Shown: positions 1 through 5,379 of the stretch, one piece after another
Layout: the number at the start of each line of letters is the position of its first letter
Numbering within the stretch: the stretch's first letter is position 1
Assembly (NCBI GenBank): GCA_958418815.1
Contig: CATZGB010000052.1
Location: forward strand, 1 to 15,199
Length of the DNA: 15,199 nt
DNA from: an uncultured Bacteroidales bacterium
GTDB lineage: Bacteria > Bacteroidota > Bacteroidia > Bacteroidales > Muribaculaceae
Direction of reading: 5' to 3'
Translations under genes and position numbers: made by a program
The notes under the pieces: generated by a model
The model's database searches: none
What the model was told of the DNA's origin: nothing
The model's input: the letters and a program-made list of their open reading frames with translations, nothing else

Positions 1-8
1 TAACTTTG
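1..8 (+). promoter_or_regulatory. Bacteroidetes -7 promoter element (left edge)
   Basis: TAACTTTG matches the Bacteroidetes -7 consensus TAnnTTTG exactly. The -33 element would lie outside the window, so only half of the promoter is visible. Transcription would begin near position 15 and run into the hairpin at 57-87 and then the HTH genes from 128. An 8-base match alone could be chance; its position upstream of a structured leader and a gene pair supports it. Confidence 0.45.
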
Positions 9-56
9 CCACTGAATCGCAGTCATAATTTATTTTGATTGTGGATTTAGTGGTGA

Positions 57-87
57 GGCAGCGGGAGGGATACCCGCTGCCTTTTTT
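57..87 (+). terminator. Rho-independent terminator or attenuator in the leader
   Basis: A perfect 9-bp stem (GGCAGCGGG at 57-65 paired with CCCGCTGCC at 73-81) with a 7-nt loop is followed directly by six T residues (82-87). This is a textbook intrinsic terminator. It lies between the putative promoter at 1-8 and the start codon at 128, so it either ends a short RNA of about 70 nt or attenuates the downstream genes. An outer, nearly perfect stem (41-55 with 104-119) encloses it. Confidence 0.8.
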
Positions 88-127
88 AACATCCATATCC
101 ACCCACCGCTAAATCCCACAAATCATT

Positions 128-412
128 ATGGAAATTGTAGCAATCGACAAGGAGGTGCTTGACGCGATGTTCGAGCGCATGGCCTACCTTCATAATATGC
201 TCCACACGCTCTTTGAGAGAGTCCGCGACAAAAATCCCGACGACTGGCTTTCGCTTGAAGAAACCTGCCGTTTGCTGAACATCTCGGAGCGGAAAGTCCG
301 CAACCTTCAGTCAGGCGGCAGAATCGGCTTCGTAAGAAGCGGCAAGAAATGCAAATACAGTGCGCATGATGTGTCAGCCATTATAGCGAAAGGAGGTGCC
401 GACATTGAGTGA
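128..412 (+). CDS. Helix-turn-helix DNA-binding protein, excisionase-like
   Basis: Small 94-aa protein with a C-terminal MerR/excisionase-type winged helix-turn-helix. The stretch WLSLEETCRLLNISERKVRN (about residues 40-59) is the typical recognition unit, followed by a short wing containing GRIGFVRSGKKCKY. The N-terminal half is predicted helical. Bacteroidetes integrative elements commonly carry one or two such proteins beside their tyrosine integrase, where they act as excisionases or regulators of excision (inferred from family and context). ATG 128 is used because relatives usually begin with a similar MEI-x-AI sequence. An in-frame ATG at 167 has a better Shine-Dalgarno match (AAGGAGG, 149-155) and is the alternative start. 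The gene overlaps the next HTH gene by 8 nt, so the two are translationally coupled. Confidence 0.85.
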   Translation: MEIVAIDKEVLDAMFERMAYLHNMLHTLFERVRDKNPDDWLSLEETCRLLNISERKVRNLQSGGRIGFVRSGKKCKYSAHDVSAIIAKGGADIE

Positions 413-704
413 CAGAATATATACCGGATCGGACGAGTCTGTAAGACTGTTCTTCTCGCAGTGCAGGCATTCCCTTGAAATGGCGGAGCGGCTGGTGAAG
501 GAATGCCGGCCGTCGCTTATGGGCAGGCGGTTCATCACGGACGCACAGCTTTCAGAGAGGCTGGGCATATCCCGAAGGACGCTTCAGGACTACCGCGACA
601 AAGGGAAGATTCCGTTCTACCGTCTTGACGGCAAGATACTTTATGACGAGGACGACATCGAAAAATTCCTGTCGGGGACATACCGGCCGAAATTCGATGA
701 ATAG
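405..704 (+). CDS. Second helix-turn-helix protein, excisionase-like
   Basis: About 99 aa with a MerR/excisionase-type helix-turn-helix: ITDAQLSERLGISRRTLQDY (about residues 44-63) followed by RDKGKIPFYRLDGKILYDEDDIEKFL, the classic wing and helix of this fold. The start is set by the strong Shine-Dalgarno AAAGGAGG at 389-396, spaced 8 nt from TTG 405. The GTG at 396 also opens the frame but overlaps the Shine-Dalgarno itself. The gene begins inside the last codons of the upstream HTH gene, so they form one operon. Likely role is DNA bending or regulation in excision of the element whose integrase lies just downstream on the other strand (inference). It ends in TAG, which shows that TAG is an ordinary stop in this genome. 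Confidence 0.85.
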   Translation: MSDRIYTGSDESVRLFFSQCRHSLEMAERLVKECRPSLMGRRFITDAQLSERLGISRRTLQDYRDKGKIPFYRLDGKILYDEDDIEKFLSGTYRPKFDE

Positions 705-724
705 ACACCAACATCCGGCAATGC

Positions 725-764
725 AAAAGACGGCAGCAGGGCAGAAATCCTGTTGCCGTCTTTT
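725..764. terminator. Bidirectional terminator between convergent genes
   Basis: A stem of about 16 bp with one mismatch (AAAAGACGGCA at 725-735 against TGCCGTCTTTT at 754-764, extended inwards by CAGG/CCTG) and an 8-nt loop. Each strand ends in a T-run, so it can stop transcription both from the HTH operon on the + strand and from the integrase on the - strand, whose stop codon is at 781. Confidence 0.8.
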
Positions 765-780
765 ACCGTATATGTCATTC

Positions 781-2016
781 TCAGCCGAGTCGCGCCCCGT
801 TGAACTTGGCGCGCATGACCTCCATATCCTCCGATATTGTGTCGTCCATAAGTCTGGCGTATATCTGCGTCGTCTTTATATCGCTGTGTCCGAGCATCTT
901 TGAGATTGTCTCAAGCGGCACATGGTTGTTGAGCGACATGGTCGCGAAAGTATGCCGCGCGATGTGTGACGTGAGATGCTTGGTGATTTTCGCAAGGTCG
1001 GCAATCTCCTTGAGATACGCGTTTACCTTCTGGTTGGACATCACGGGAAGCACCACACCGGTTGTCAGCACGACAGGGTGGCCGCTGTACTTGCGCATGA
1101 TTGTCTGCGGCACGTCAAGGAGCGGTATTACGCTCAGCTCCTCGGTCTTCTCACGGTTCTTCCTTATCCACATATTGCCGTTTGCATCAGCCGATATGTC
1201 TGAACGCTTCAGTGTCTTGACATCAATGAACGCCAGCCCTGTGAAGCAGCAGAACACGAAAGTATCCCTGACACATTCCAGCCTCGGAAAAGCCTTCAGG
1301 TCGAGAGCCATTATGCTTTTCAGCTCCGGCTCCGTGAGGAAACCGCGGTCCGCTTTCGTGCGCTTGAAACGCTTTCCAAGAAACGGGTCGTCGCTTATCC
1401 ACTTGTTGGCGATGGCATACTGGATCACATTCTTCAGGTAGCGCAGATACCGGACAGCGGTATTGTTGGCGCACTCCTTGCTCACACGCAGGAAATGCTC
1501 GAAATCCTGCACGAAACCGGCTGTCACATCCTTTATGGCTATATCCTTGTCGCCTCCGTGGGTGAGGGCGATGAACTCCTCCAGATAGGTGACACAACGC
1601 TCCCAGCGGCTGAAAGTGGCGTAGCCGATGTCACCGCGCTCATATTCCTCCCTGCGCTTCACGTTTGTCTCGCGGAACACGTCGCAGAGCATCTTAGGCT
1701 TTTCCACCATACCGAAATAATGATTCTTCATTATCTGCGGATTGATGTAACGGCCCTCGTTGAGCAGGCGGTTGTGTATCTCATAGAAACGGGAGCGCAC
1801 CATTTCAAGATACTTGTTAAGCTCCAAGTCGCGGCGGGAGCGTCCCGCGCTTCTCTGGGCGCGCTGGTCCCAGTTGGACGGATGTACCTTCCTGCCGATT
1901 GTAAACTCGGTCTTCTGACCTTCGGTTGTGATTCTCGCATAGATGGGGTACTCCCCGTCGCCTTCCGAACGCGGCTTCCTCGGAAAGAAAGTCAGCGTAA
2001 AAAATGAATCCTTCAT
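781..2016 (-). CDS. Tyrosine recombinase / integrase (element 1)
   Basis: 411-aa site-specific tyrosine recombinase that cuts and rejoins attachment sites to integrate and excise a mobile element. Order of domains: N-terminal arm-binding domain (about 1-100, starting MKDSFFTLTFFPRKPR), SAM-like core-binding domain (about 105-205), C-terminal catalytic domain (about 220-400). Catalytic residues visible are H351-x-x-R354 (HIARHTF), H377 (LGHSD) and the nucleophile Y386 (IYARL). The position of the first catalytic Arg, normally in TGLR, reads TGLA (A262). A substitution at this position is known for the CTnDOT integrase and is frequent in Bacteroidetes enzymes, so it does not imply inactivity. 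Length and architecture are complete. The start ATG 2014-2016 lies just after a weak Bacteroidetes promoter. The adjacent HTH pair probably supplies excisionase function. Confidence 0.95.
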   Translation of the reverse strand: MKDSFFTLTFFPRKPRSEGDGEYPIYARITTEGQKTEFTIGRKVHPSNWDQRAQRSAGRSRRDLELNKYLEMVRSRFYEIHNRLLNEGRYINPQIMKNHYFGMVEKPKMLCDVFRETNVKRREEYERGDIGYATFSRWERCVTYLEEFIALTHGGDKDIAIKDVTAGFVQDFEHFLRVSKECANNTAVRYLRYLKNVIQYAIANKWISDDPFLGKRFKRTKADRGFLTEPELKSIMALDLKAFPRLECVRDTFVFCCFTGLAFIDVKTLKRSDISADANGNMWIRKNREKTEELSVIPLLDVPQTIMRKYSGHPVVLTTGVVLPVMSNQKVNAYLKEIADLAKITKHLTSHIARHTFATMSLNNHVPLETISKMLGHSDIKTTQIYARLMDDTISEDMEVMRAKFNGARLG

Positions 2017-2091
2017 ACTGTTGTGGGTTTAATGGTTATATAAATATAATCATTTTCTGCCGGATTTGCAACAGGCAAAGAACAGTATGAA
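2012..2091. repeat. 11-bp inverted repeat flanking the integrase 1 promoter
   Basis: TTCATACTGTT (2012-2022) and AACAGTATGAA (2081-2091) are exact reverse complements separated by 58 bp. The left arm contains the start codon of the integrase on the - strand, and the putative promoter lies between the arms. This geometry suits an operator pair or integrase/excisionase binding sites; the function is inferred. Confidence 0.6.
2041..2072 (-). promoter_or_regulatory. Candidate promoter of integrase 1
   Basis: On the - strand TATATTTA (2041-2048) matches 7 of the 8 positions in TAnnTTTG, and a TTG-containing -33-like element (2069-2072) lies about 20 nt upstream. Transcription would start near 2034, leaving a leader of about 18 nt before the ATG at 2016. 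The -7 match is imperfect. Confidence 0.35.
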
Positions 2092-2126
2092 TGTATGTTG
2101 TGTGACATTAAGCGTCCGGCGTACTG

Positions 2127-2415
2127 CGTGAGTCAAAAATATCCCTGCAACTCACGGAAAAGCACAGAGGGAACACACAAGAATGTTAAATCCGCCCCGA
2201 AAAACACCCGTTGCACGCTCATTCCTTAAATGATGTTAATTTACGGGCTTTGTGCTTAGAAAAGTGGGGCCGGAGGGTGGAGCCATGAACCCTGAGCCTC
2301 CGGTATCAGGACTGCATAACGCAGTAAAATACTGAACAGCAGGTGACTCACTCGCCAGTTCCTGCAATCGTGAGTCATTTGCCTCACGATGCGTGTGACT
2401 CACGCAAAACTCACG
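2127..2415. repeat. Cluster of ACTCACG/CGTGAGT heptamers, candidate arm-type sites
   Basis: Exact copies of ACTCACG or its complement occur at 2127-2133, 2150-2156, 2369-2375, 2398-2404 and 2409-2415, with one-mismatch copies at 2346-2352 (ACTCACT) and 2382-2388 (CCTCACG). Five exact copies of a heptamer in 290 bp is far above chance. They lie directly upstream of integrase 1, in the position where tyrosine integrases and excisionases bind arm-type sites. Binding is inferred. Confidence 0.55.
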
Positions 2416-2461
2416 CTCATGTGCCGAACTCCGCTGTATTATGCCGGATAGGGCAAAAAGA

Positions 2462-2495
2462 AAAACGCTGGAAATCAAGTGATTTTCAGCGTTTT
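2462..2495 (-). terminator. Strong stem-loop, terminator for leftward transcription
   Basis: Arms 2462-2476 and 2481-2495 form a 15-bp stem with one G-T pair and the loop AAGT. Read on the - strand, the stem is followed by a T-rich tract (TTTTTCTTTTT, opposite 2455-2465), as in intrinsic terminators. No - strand gene lies immediately upstream. It could be the terminator of a tRNA whose 3' end remains at 2520-2534, or a structural element of the attachment region. Confidence 0.55.
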
Positions 2496-2519
2496 GCGGT
2501 GGAAGTCCGTACTTCCTTG

Positions 2520-2534
2520 TGATCCGCCTGGGAG
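2520..2534 (-). other. Possible att core: tRNA 3'-end-like segment
   Basis: On the - strand CTCCCAGGCGGATCA resembles the end of a tRNA: the 3' strand of a T-arm (CTCCC), an acceptor 3' strand and an A discriminator. The T-loop and the rest of a tRNA are absent to the right. Such fragments are left when an element integrates into a tRNA 3' end. The match is short and could be coincidental. Confidence 0.3.
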
Positions 2535-2544
2535 TGACATTTGT

Positions 2545-2574
2545 GAATCGTATTGAATCGTAATGAATTTTAGC
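2545..2574 (+). repeat. Three tandem GAATCGTAWT-like decamers
   Basis: GAATCGTATT (2545-2554), GAATCGTAAT (2555-2564) and the diverged GAATTTTAGC (2565-2574) are head-to-tail with a period of 10 bp, one helical turn. They sit 11 bp from the putative att core, which suits cooperative binding of a protein to one face of the helix. The ligand is unknown. Confidence 0.5.
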
Positions 2575-2683
2575 GTTCAAAGCTAATTATCATACATTGA
2601 TTGATTGTCAGTATCTTATCGCAACAAAGCCATTTACAACATTGAGCTTTGGAAATCATCGGGACGCAAGTAGAGGCAGAAGA

Positions 2684-2738
2684 TGTGGACAAAGCGTGGA
2701 CGAAAATTTTGTCATGTGGACAAAATTCAGTAATTTTG
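2684..2738 (+). promoter_or_regulatory. Promoter of integrase 2 with operator-like repeats
   Basis: TTTTG (2707-2711), 19 nt, then TAATTTTG (2731-2738): an exact Bacteroidetes -33/-7 pair. The start of transcription would fall near 2745, about 20 nt before the ATG at 2766. TGTGGACAAA occurs at 2684-2693 and again at 2715-2724 between the two promoter elements, with a two-mismatch copy CGTGGACGAA at 2695-2704. Repeats overlapping a promoter suggest repression or autoregulation. Confidence 0.7.
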
Positions 2739-2765
2739 TACCACATCAAAATAATCTCTCTGAAT

Positions 2766-4112
2766 ATGGCAACCATAACACGCTCTCTATCCTCTAAGGT
2801 CAACGCCAATGGCGAAGCTGAAATCATGTTGCGACTGTCGGTGTCGCGCGAACTGCGTATGCGCCTGAAAAGCGGCATCTTTGTTGAGGCTACCCGTTTT
2901 CGTGACGGTAAGATCATTATGCCACGCGCAGACCGAAAGACACTGGCAAAGTTACAAATAATAAATGACAATCTCGTATCTTTGGAGAGCCGACTGATTT
3001 CGCTCTGTGTAAGCACACCACAAAAGTCTCTCTCCAAAGAATTTTTCGAGGACGCTATTCTGCGTCACCATCACCCGGAACTGTTTGAGGCCGATCCGAA
3101 GAAGATGTCGTTTTTCGATGTGTTCAATGAATTTCTCGACAAGCATCTTGACGGCGCACCACTGTCAGGCCACTACAAGGTGCTCGCCCGACTGTTGCGT
3201 CGCTTTGAGCTGTACAGGCAGAAAACTACCCGGACAAAGTTCACGCTTATTCTCAACGACTTTGATTCCGCTGAGATAGAGCGGTTCAAGGAATTTGTGG
3301 TCAATGAGCCGAAAATTTATGACAAATATCCCTCAATATACAAGACCGCCTCTGATGTCGTTGAGACTGCACGTAAGCCCCGTCGCCCGGAGAAACGCGG
3401 CGAGAATTCTGTCATAGGGATACTAAAAAGGCTTCGGGCTTTCTTCAACTGGTGTGTGAGACGTGGCTATCTCGACCGCACTCCGTTCGCAACTTTCACA
3501 GGTATAGGCAGTGAGAAATACGGCACTCCTTACTATATCACAATAGAGGAGCGCGATTTGATAGCCGATTTCGACCTGTCGGATAAACCGGCTTTGGAGG
3601 TGCAACGCGACATATTTGTTTTTCAGTGCCTTATCGGTTGCCGAGTGTCGGACTTGTTGGAAATGACGTCGGGAAGCATCATAAACGGTGCAATCGAGTA
3701 CATCCCCAACAAGACCAAGAATGAACGCCCGGAGGTTGTACGAGTGCCACTGAATACACGCGCACGGCAATTGGTGGAGAAATATTCTGCCAAAGGAGCT
3801 GAGAAGCTGTTTCCTTTCATCAGCGCACAGAAATACAACGAGGCAATAAAAAAGATATTCACTATCTGCGAGATAACCCGAATGGTGACTGTCCGCAATC
3901 CAAAGACCGGGGAAGAGGAGAAACGCCCGATAAATGAGATTGCAAGCAGCCACATGGCACGGCGTACATTCATCGGCAATCTATACAAGAAAGTCAAGGA
4001 TCCCAGTCTTGTTGGGGCTTTGTCAGGGCATAAAGAGGGCAGCAAGGCTTTCGCCAGATACAGGGAGATTGACGAGGATATGAAAAAAGAACTTGTCAGC
4101 TTGCTCGACTGA
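2766..4112 (+). CDS. Tyrosine recombinase / integrase (element 2)
   Basis: 448-aa tyrosine recombinase of the Bacteroidetes phage-integrase type. An arm-binding-like N-terminus (about 1-105) precedes a SAM-like core-binding domain (about 113-240, from MSFFDVFNEFLDKHL) and the catalytic domain (about 255-448). All key residues are present: R293 (GCRVSD), a Lys near 316-318 (NKTKNE), H396-x-x-R399 (HMARR), H422 (SGH) and nucleophile Y432 (ARYREI). Start ATG 2766 is chosen because it lies about 20 nt behind a very good promoter; longer readings of the frame would start upstream of that promoter. It is only distantly similar to the other integrase in the window, so the two belong to different elements. 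It probably drives integration and excision of the cargo and mobilization genes to its right. Confidence 0.95.
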   Translation: MATITRSLSSKVNANGEAEIMLRLSVSRELRMRLKSGIFVEATRFRDGKIIMPRADRKTLAKLQIINDNLVSLESRLISLCVSTPQKSLSKEFFEDAILRHHHPELFEADPKKMSFFDVFNEFLDKHLDGAPLSGHYKVLARLLRRFELYRQKTTRTKFTLILNDFDSAEIERFKEFVVNEPKIYDKYPSIYKTASDVVETARKPRRPEKRGENSVIGILKRLRAFFNWCVRRGYLDRTPFATFTGIGSEKYGTPYYITIEERDLIADFDLSDKPALEVQRDIFVFQCLIGCRVSDLLEMTSGSIINGAIEYIPNKTKNERPEVVRVPLNTRARQLVEKYSAKGAEKLFPFISAQKYNEAIKKIFTICEITRMVTVRNPKTGEEEKRPINEIASSHMARRTFIGNLYKKVKDPSLVGALSGHKEGSKAFARYREIDEDMKKELVSLLD

Positions 4113-4121
4113 TGTTATTTT

Positions 4122-4166
4122 ATCAGCCTATTAAGCTGATTATGTGAGAAATTTGTTGTACCTTTG
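4122..4166 (+). promoter_or_regulatory. Promoter and possible operator of the 59-aa/GNAT pair
   Basis: TACCTTTG (4159-4166) matches TAnnTTTG exactly. The -33 position about 20 nt upstream is poor (CTG). An inverted repeat, ATCAGC (4122-4127) and GCTGAT (4135-4140), covers that -33 region and could be the operator for an autoregulating antitoxin. Transcription would start near 4173, before a good Shine-Dalgarno (AAAGGAG, 4181-4187) and ATG 4196. Confidence 0.5.
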
Positions 4167-4195
4167 TAATTGAATTAGTAAAAGGAGATAAAACT

Positions 4196-4375
4196 ATGGC
4201 AATGACAATTAAAACATCCCCCGAACTTTGGGGCGAAGATGCAAGAATCTTCACCGAGGAAGCGGAGCGCAATGGCAAATTGCCTACGCCAAAACTCTCG
4301 GAATCACAGCGAAAGGTGCTTTCTACGATGTTGGAAAGTGCTAAGAACATCATATTTCCTCCACGGAAAAACTGA
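4196..4375 (+). CDS. 59-aa protein, candidate antitoxin of the GNAT gene
   Basis: Short frame not usually picked up by length cut-offs: MAMTIKTSPELWGEDARIFT..., ending IIFPPRKN. It has its own Bacteroidetes promoter and an AAAGGAG Shine-Dalgarno at 4181-4187, and its stop codon lies 2 nt before the start of the acetyltransferase. That promoter-small gene-GNAT order is the layout of type II toxin-antitoxin modules with acetyltransferase toxins (AtaT/TacT type). I see no clear ribbon-helix-helix motif; the middle (about 32-52) is predicted helical and could contact the partner. I do not recognise the family, so the antitoxin role is inference from context. Confidence 0.6.
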   Translation: MAMTIKTSPELWGEDARIFTEEAERNGKLPTPKLSESQRKVLSTMLESAKNIIFPPRKN

Positions 4376-4377
4376 CA

Positions 4378-4983
4378 ATGGTTGAATTTATTTTCGTAGA
4401 AAACACCTTTATGGTGCCTTATACCAAGGAGGTCGCAGATTACTGTGACCCCTTTTCTTGTGGAGATGACGACCTTGACGATTTTTTCAGCCATGATGTC
4501 TTTCTCTATGAGGAGGAATTACTCGGCAAGACCTATTGCTGGATAAACAAGGCAAATCAGCGTGAGATAGTGGCCATTGCCACACTGTCATACGACGGCA
4601 TCAAAACGTATACACTTGATAAACCCTCCAAAAACTCTTTCCAACGAAAGATACCACAGCAAAAGCGGCATCGCAGCTATCCTGCTGTACTGATTGGTCG
4701 CCTCGGTGTCAGTATGAATTTTCAAGGCAAAGGATTGAATATTGGCACACAGCTGATGGATGCGCTCAAATATTGGTTTGTGGACGAGAATAATAAGGCG
4801 GCTTGCCGCTATATGCTCGTTGATGCCTACAACACAGATTCAACTGTCCATTATTATATTAAGAATGGATTTAAGCCCCTCTATAAGTCAGAGCAAAGCG
4901 AAAAAGAGGCTTTCGGAATATCAGAGGACGATGTTCTGAGAAGCCGTGTCATGTTCTTCGACTTGAAACTGATTACTGCATAG
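4378..4983 (+). CDS. GNAT-family N-acetyltransferase, possible toxin
   Basis: 201-aa acetyl-CoA-dependent acetyltransferase. The N-terminal segment FSCGDDDLDDFF (about 26-37) matches the F-x-CG-x-x-x-LD-x-F signature seen before the core in TacT/AtaT-like GNAT toxins, which acetylate the amino group of charged tRNAs. The acetyl-CoA loop follows LIGRLGV (about 105-111) as Q116-G-K-G119-L-N, with Asn where Gly or Ala is usual. A Tyr pair (Y159, Y160) precedes the final NGF turn, where the catalytic Tyr is expected. It starts 2 nt after the 59-aa gene and shares its promoter. Either a toxin in a TA module that stabilises the mobile element, or an ordinary small-substrate acetyltransferase; the N-terminal signature favours the first. 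Confidence 0.8.
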   Translation: MVEFIFVENTFMVPYTKEVADYCDPFSCGDDDLDDFFSHDVFLYEEELLGKTYCWINKANQREIVAIATLSYDGIKTYTLDKPSKNSFQRKIPQQKRHRSYPAVLIGRLGVSMNFQGKGLNIGTQLMDALKYWFVDENNKAACRYMLVDAYNTDSTVHYYIKNGFKPLYKSEQSEKEAFGISEDDVLRSRVMFFDLKLITA

Positions 4984-4987
4984 CCCT

Positions 4988-5014
4988 TGCATTTTTTGCA
5001 TTATCCGCATTTTG
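4988..5014 (+). repeat. Three 9-bp iterons (NGCAYTWTC type)
   Basis: TGCATTTTT (4988-4996), TGCATTATC (4997-5005) and CGCATTTTG (5006-5014) are head-to-tail 9-bp units beginning 4 nt after the GNAT stop codon. The last two units are identical to 13860-13877, an exact 18-bp match 8.9 kb away and in the same strand orientation. The second site is a larger inverted array. Function unknown; probably protein binding. Confidence 0.65.
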
Positions 5015-5036
5015 AGATTTAACTATCCAAATACCA

Positions 5037-5297
5037 ATGAACAGGGACGAACTTAGAAAACTATATAATACTCCTGCGAATTTAAGATTAAAGCGTATCG
5101 CTCTTTGTATTATCGGAGTGGCTATTGCTATAATGATTAGTATGATATTCTTGGTGGATAAGGTATCCTGGCAATTATTGTACTTTATGCGAGGATGTGC
5201 CGGGGTATTGGCAATTGTGTTTGTTGTTATAGTGGCTATTCTTGTCTATCGTGTGAATTGTGCTTATATAACAGGGGATAAGAGAGGAAAAAGATAA
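5037..5297 (+). CDS. Small two-helix membrane protein, unknown function
   Basis: 86-aa protein with two predicted transmembrane segments, about 20-41 (IALCIIGVAIAIMISMIFLV) and about 53-73 (GCAGVLAIVFVVIVAILVY), and charged ends (N-terminal MNRDELRKLYNT, C-terminal TGDKRGKR). I do not recognise the family. It follows the GNAT gene by 53 bp with no clear promoter of its own (the gap holds only the iterons), so it may be co-transcribed with it. The next gene has its own promoter-like element. It could be a companion of the downstream membrane regulator, but nothing shows this directly. Confidence 0.7.
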   Translation: MNRDELRKLYNTPANLRLKRIALCIIGVAIAIMISMIFLVDKVSWQLLYFMRGCAGVLAIVFVVIVAILVYRVNCAYITGDKRGKR

Positions 5298-5314
5298 GCA
5301 GGCGCGGTTAGCCG

Positions 5315-5342
5315 TTTTGTTGCCGATTTTTTTGTAATTTTG
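5315..5342 (+). promoter_or_regulatory. Candidate promoter of the TPR regulator
   Basis: TAATTTTG (5335-5342) matches the Bacteroidetes -7 element exactly. The nearest -33-like element, TTTTG (5315-5319), is 15 nt upstream, shorter than the usual 19 or so. Transcription would start near 5349, about 30 nt before ATG 5380. Confidence 0.5.
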
Positions 5343-5379
5343 CATCTTGGAATGGCGGCGTAATAGGCTGTCATTGAAT

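Larger units (their letters stand above)
2017..2765. other. 749-bp gene-free junction with att-like repeats
   Basis: No convincing gene lies between the two integrases. From left to right it holds an inverted repeat around the integrase 1 promoter, a cluster of ACTCACG heptamers (2127-2415), a strong hairpin (2462-2495), a small palindrome (GGAAGT-ccgt-ACTTCC, 2501-2516), a tRNA-3'-end-like segment (2520-2534), tandem decamers (2545-2574) and an operator-like promoter region for integrase 2 (2684-2738). The arrangement fits attachment DNA of one or two integrated elements. A 114-codon - strand frame here (2236-2580) is not a credible protein. Confidence 0.6.

Noticed and set aside
800..2007. 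Long open frames opposite the integrase 1 gene (+ strand 800-1441 and 1495-2007)
   Set aside because: They lie antisense to a gene with clear domains and catalytic residues and show no family signature; they are coding shadows in GC-richer DNA.
2236..2580. A 114-codon open frame on the - strand between the two integrases
   Set aside because: It spans the heptamer cluster, hairpin and att-like segment, has no recognisable domain and odd composition, and lacks a promoter or Shine-Dalgarno. If it recurs in annotations, that probably reflects conservation of the attachment DNA.
2766..4112. Longer start of integrase 2 at 2649
   Set aside because: The frame is open, but the extra 39 codons lie upstream of and across an excellent promoter with operator-like repeats, and add no domain.
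5298..5334. Terminator after the 86-aa gene (CGG-TTAG-CCG then TTTT)
   Set aside because: The stem is only about 3 bp, too weak to support a terminator call.
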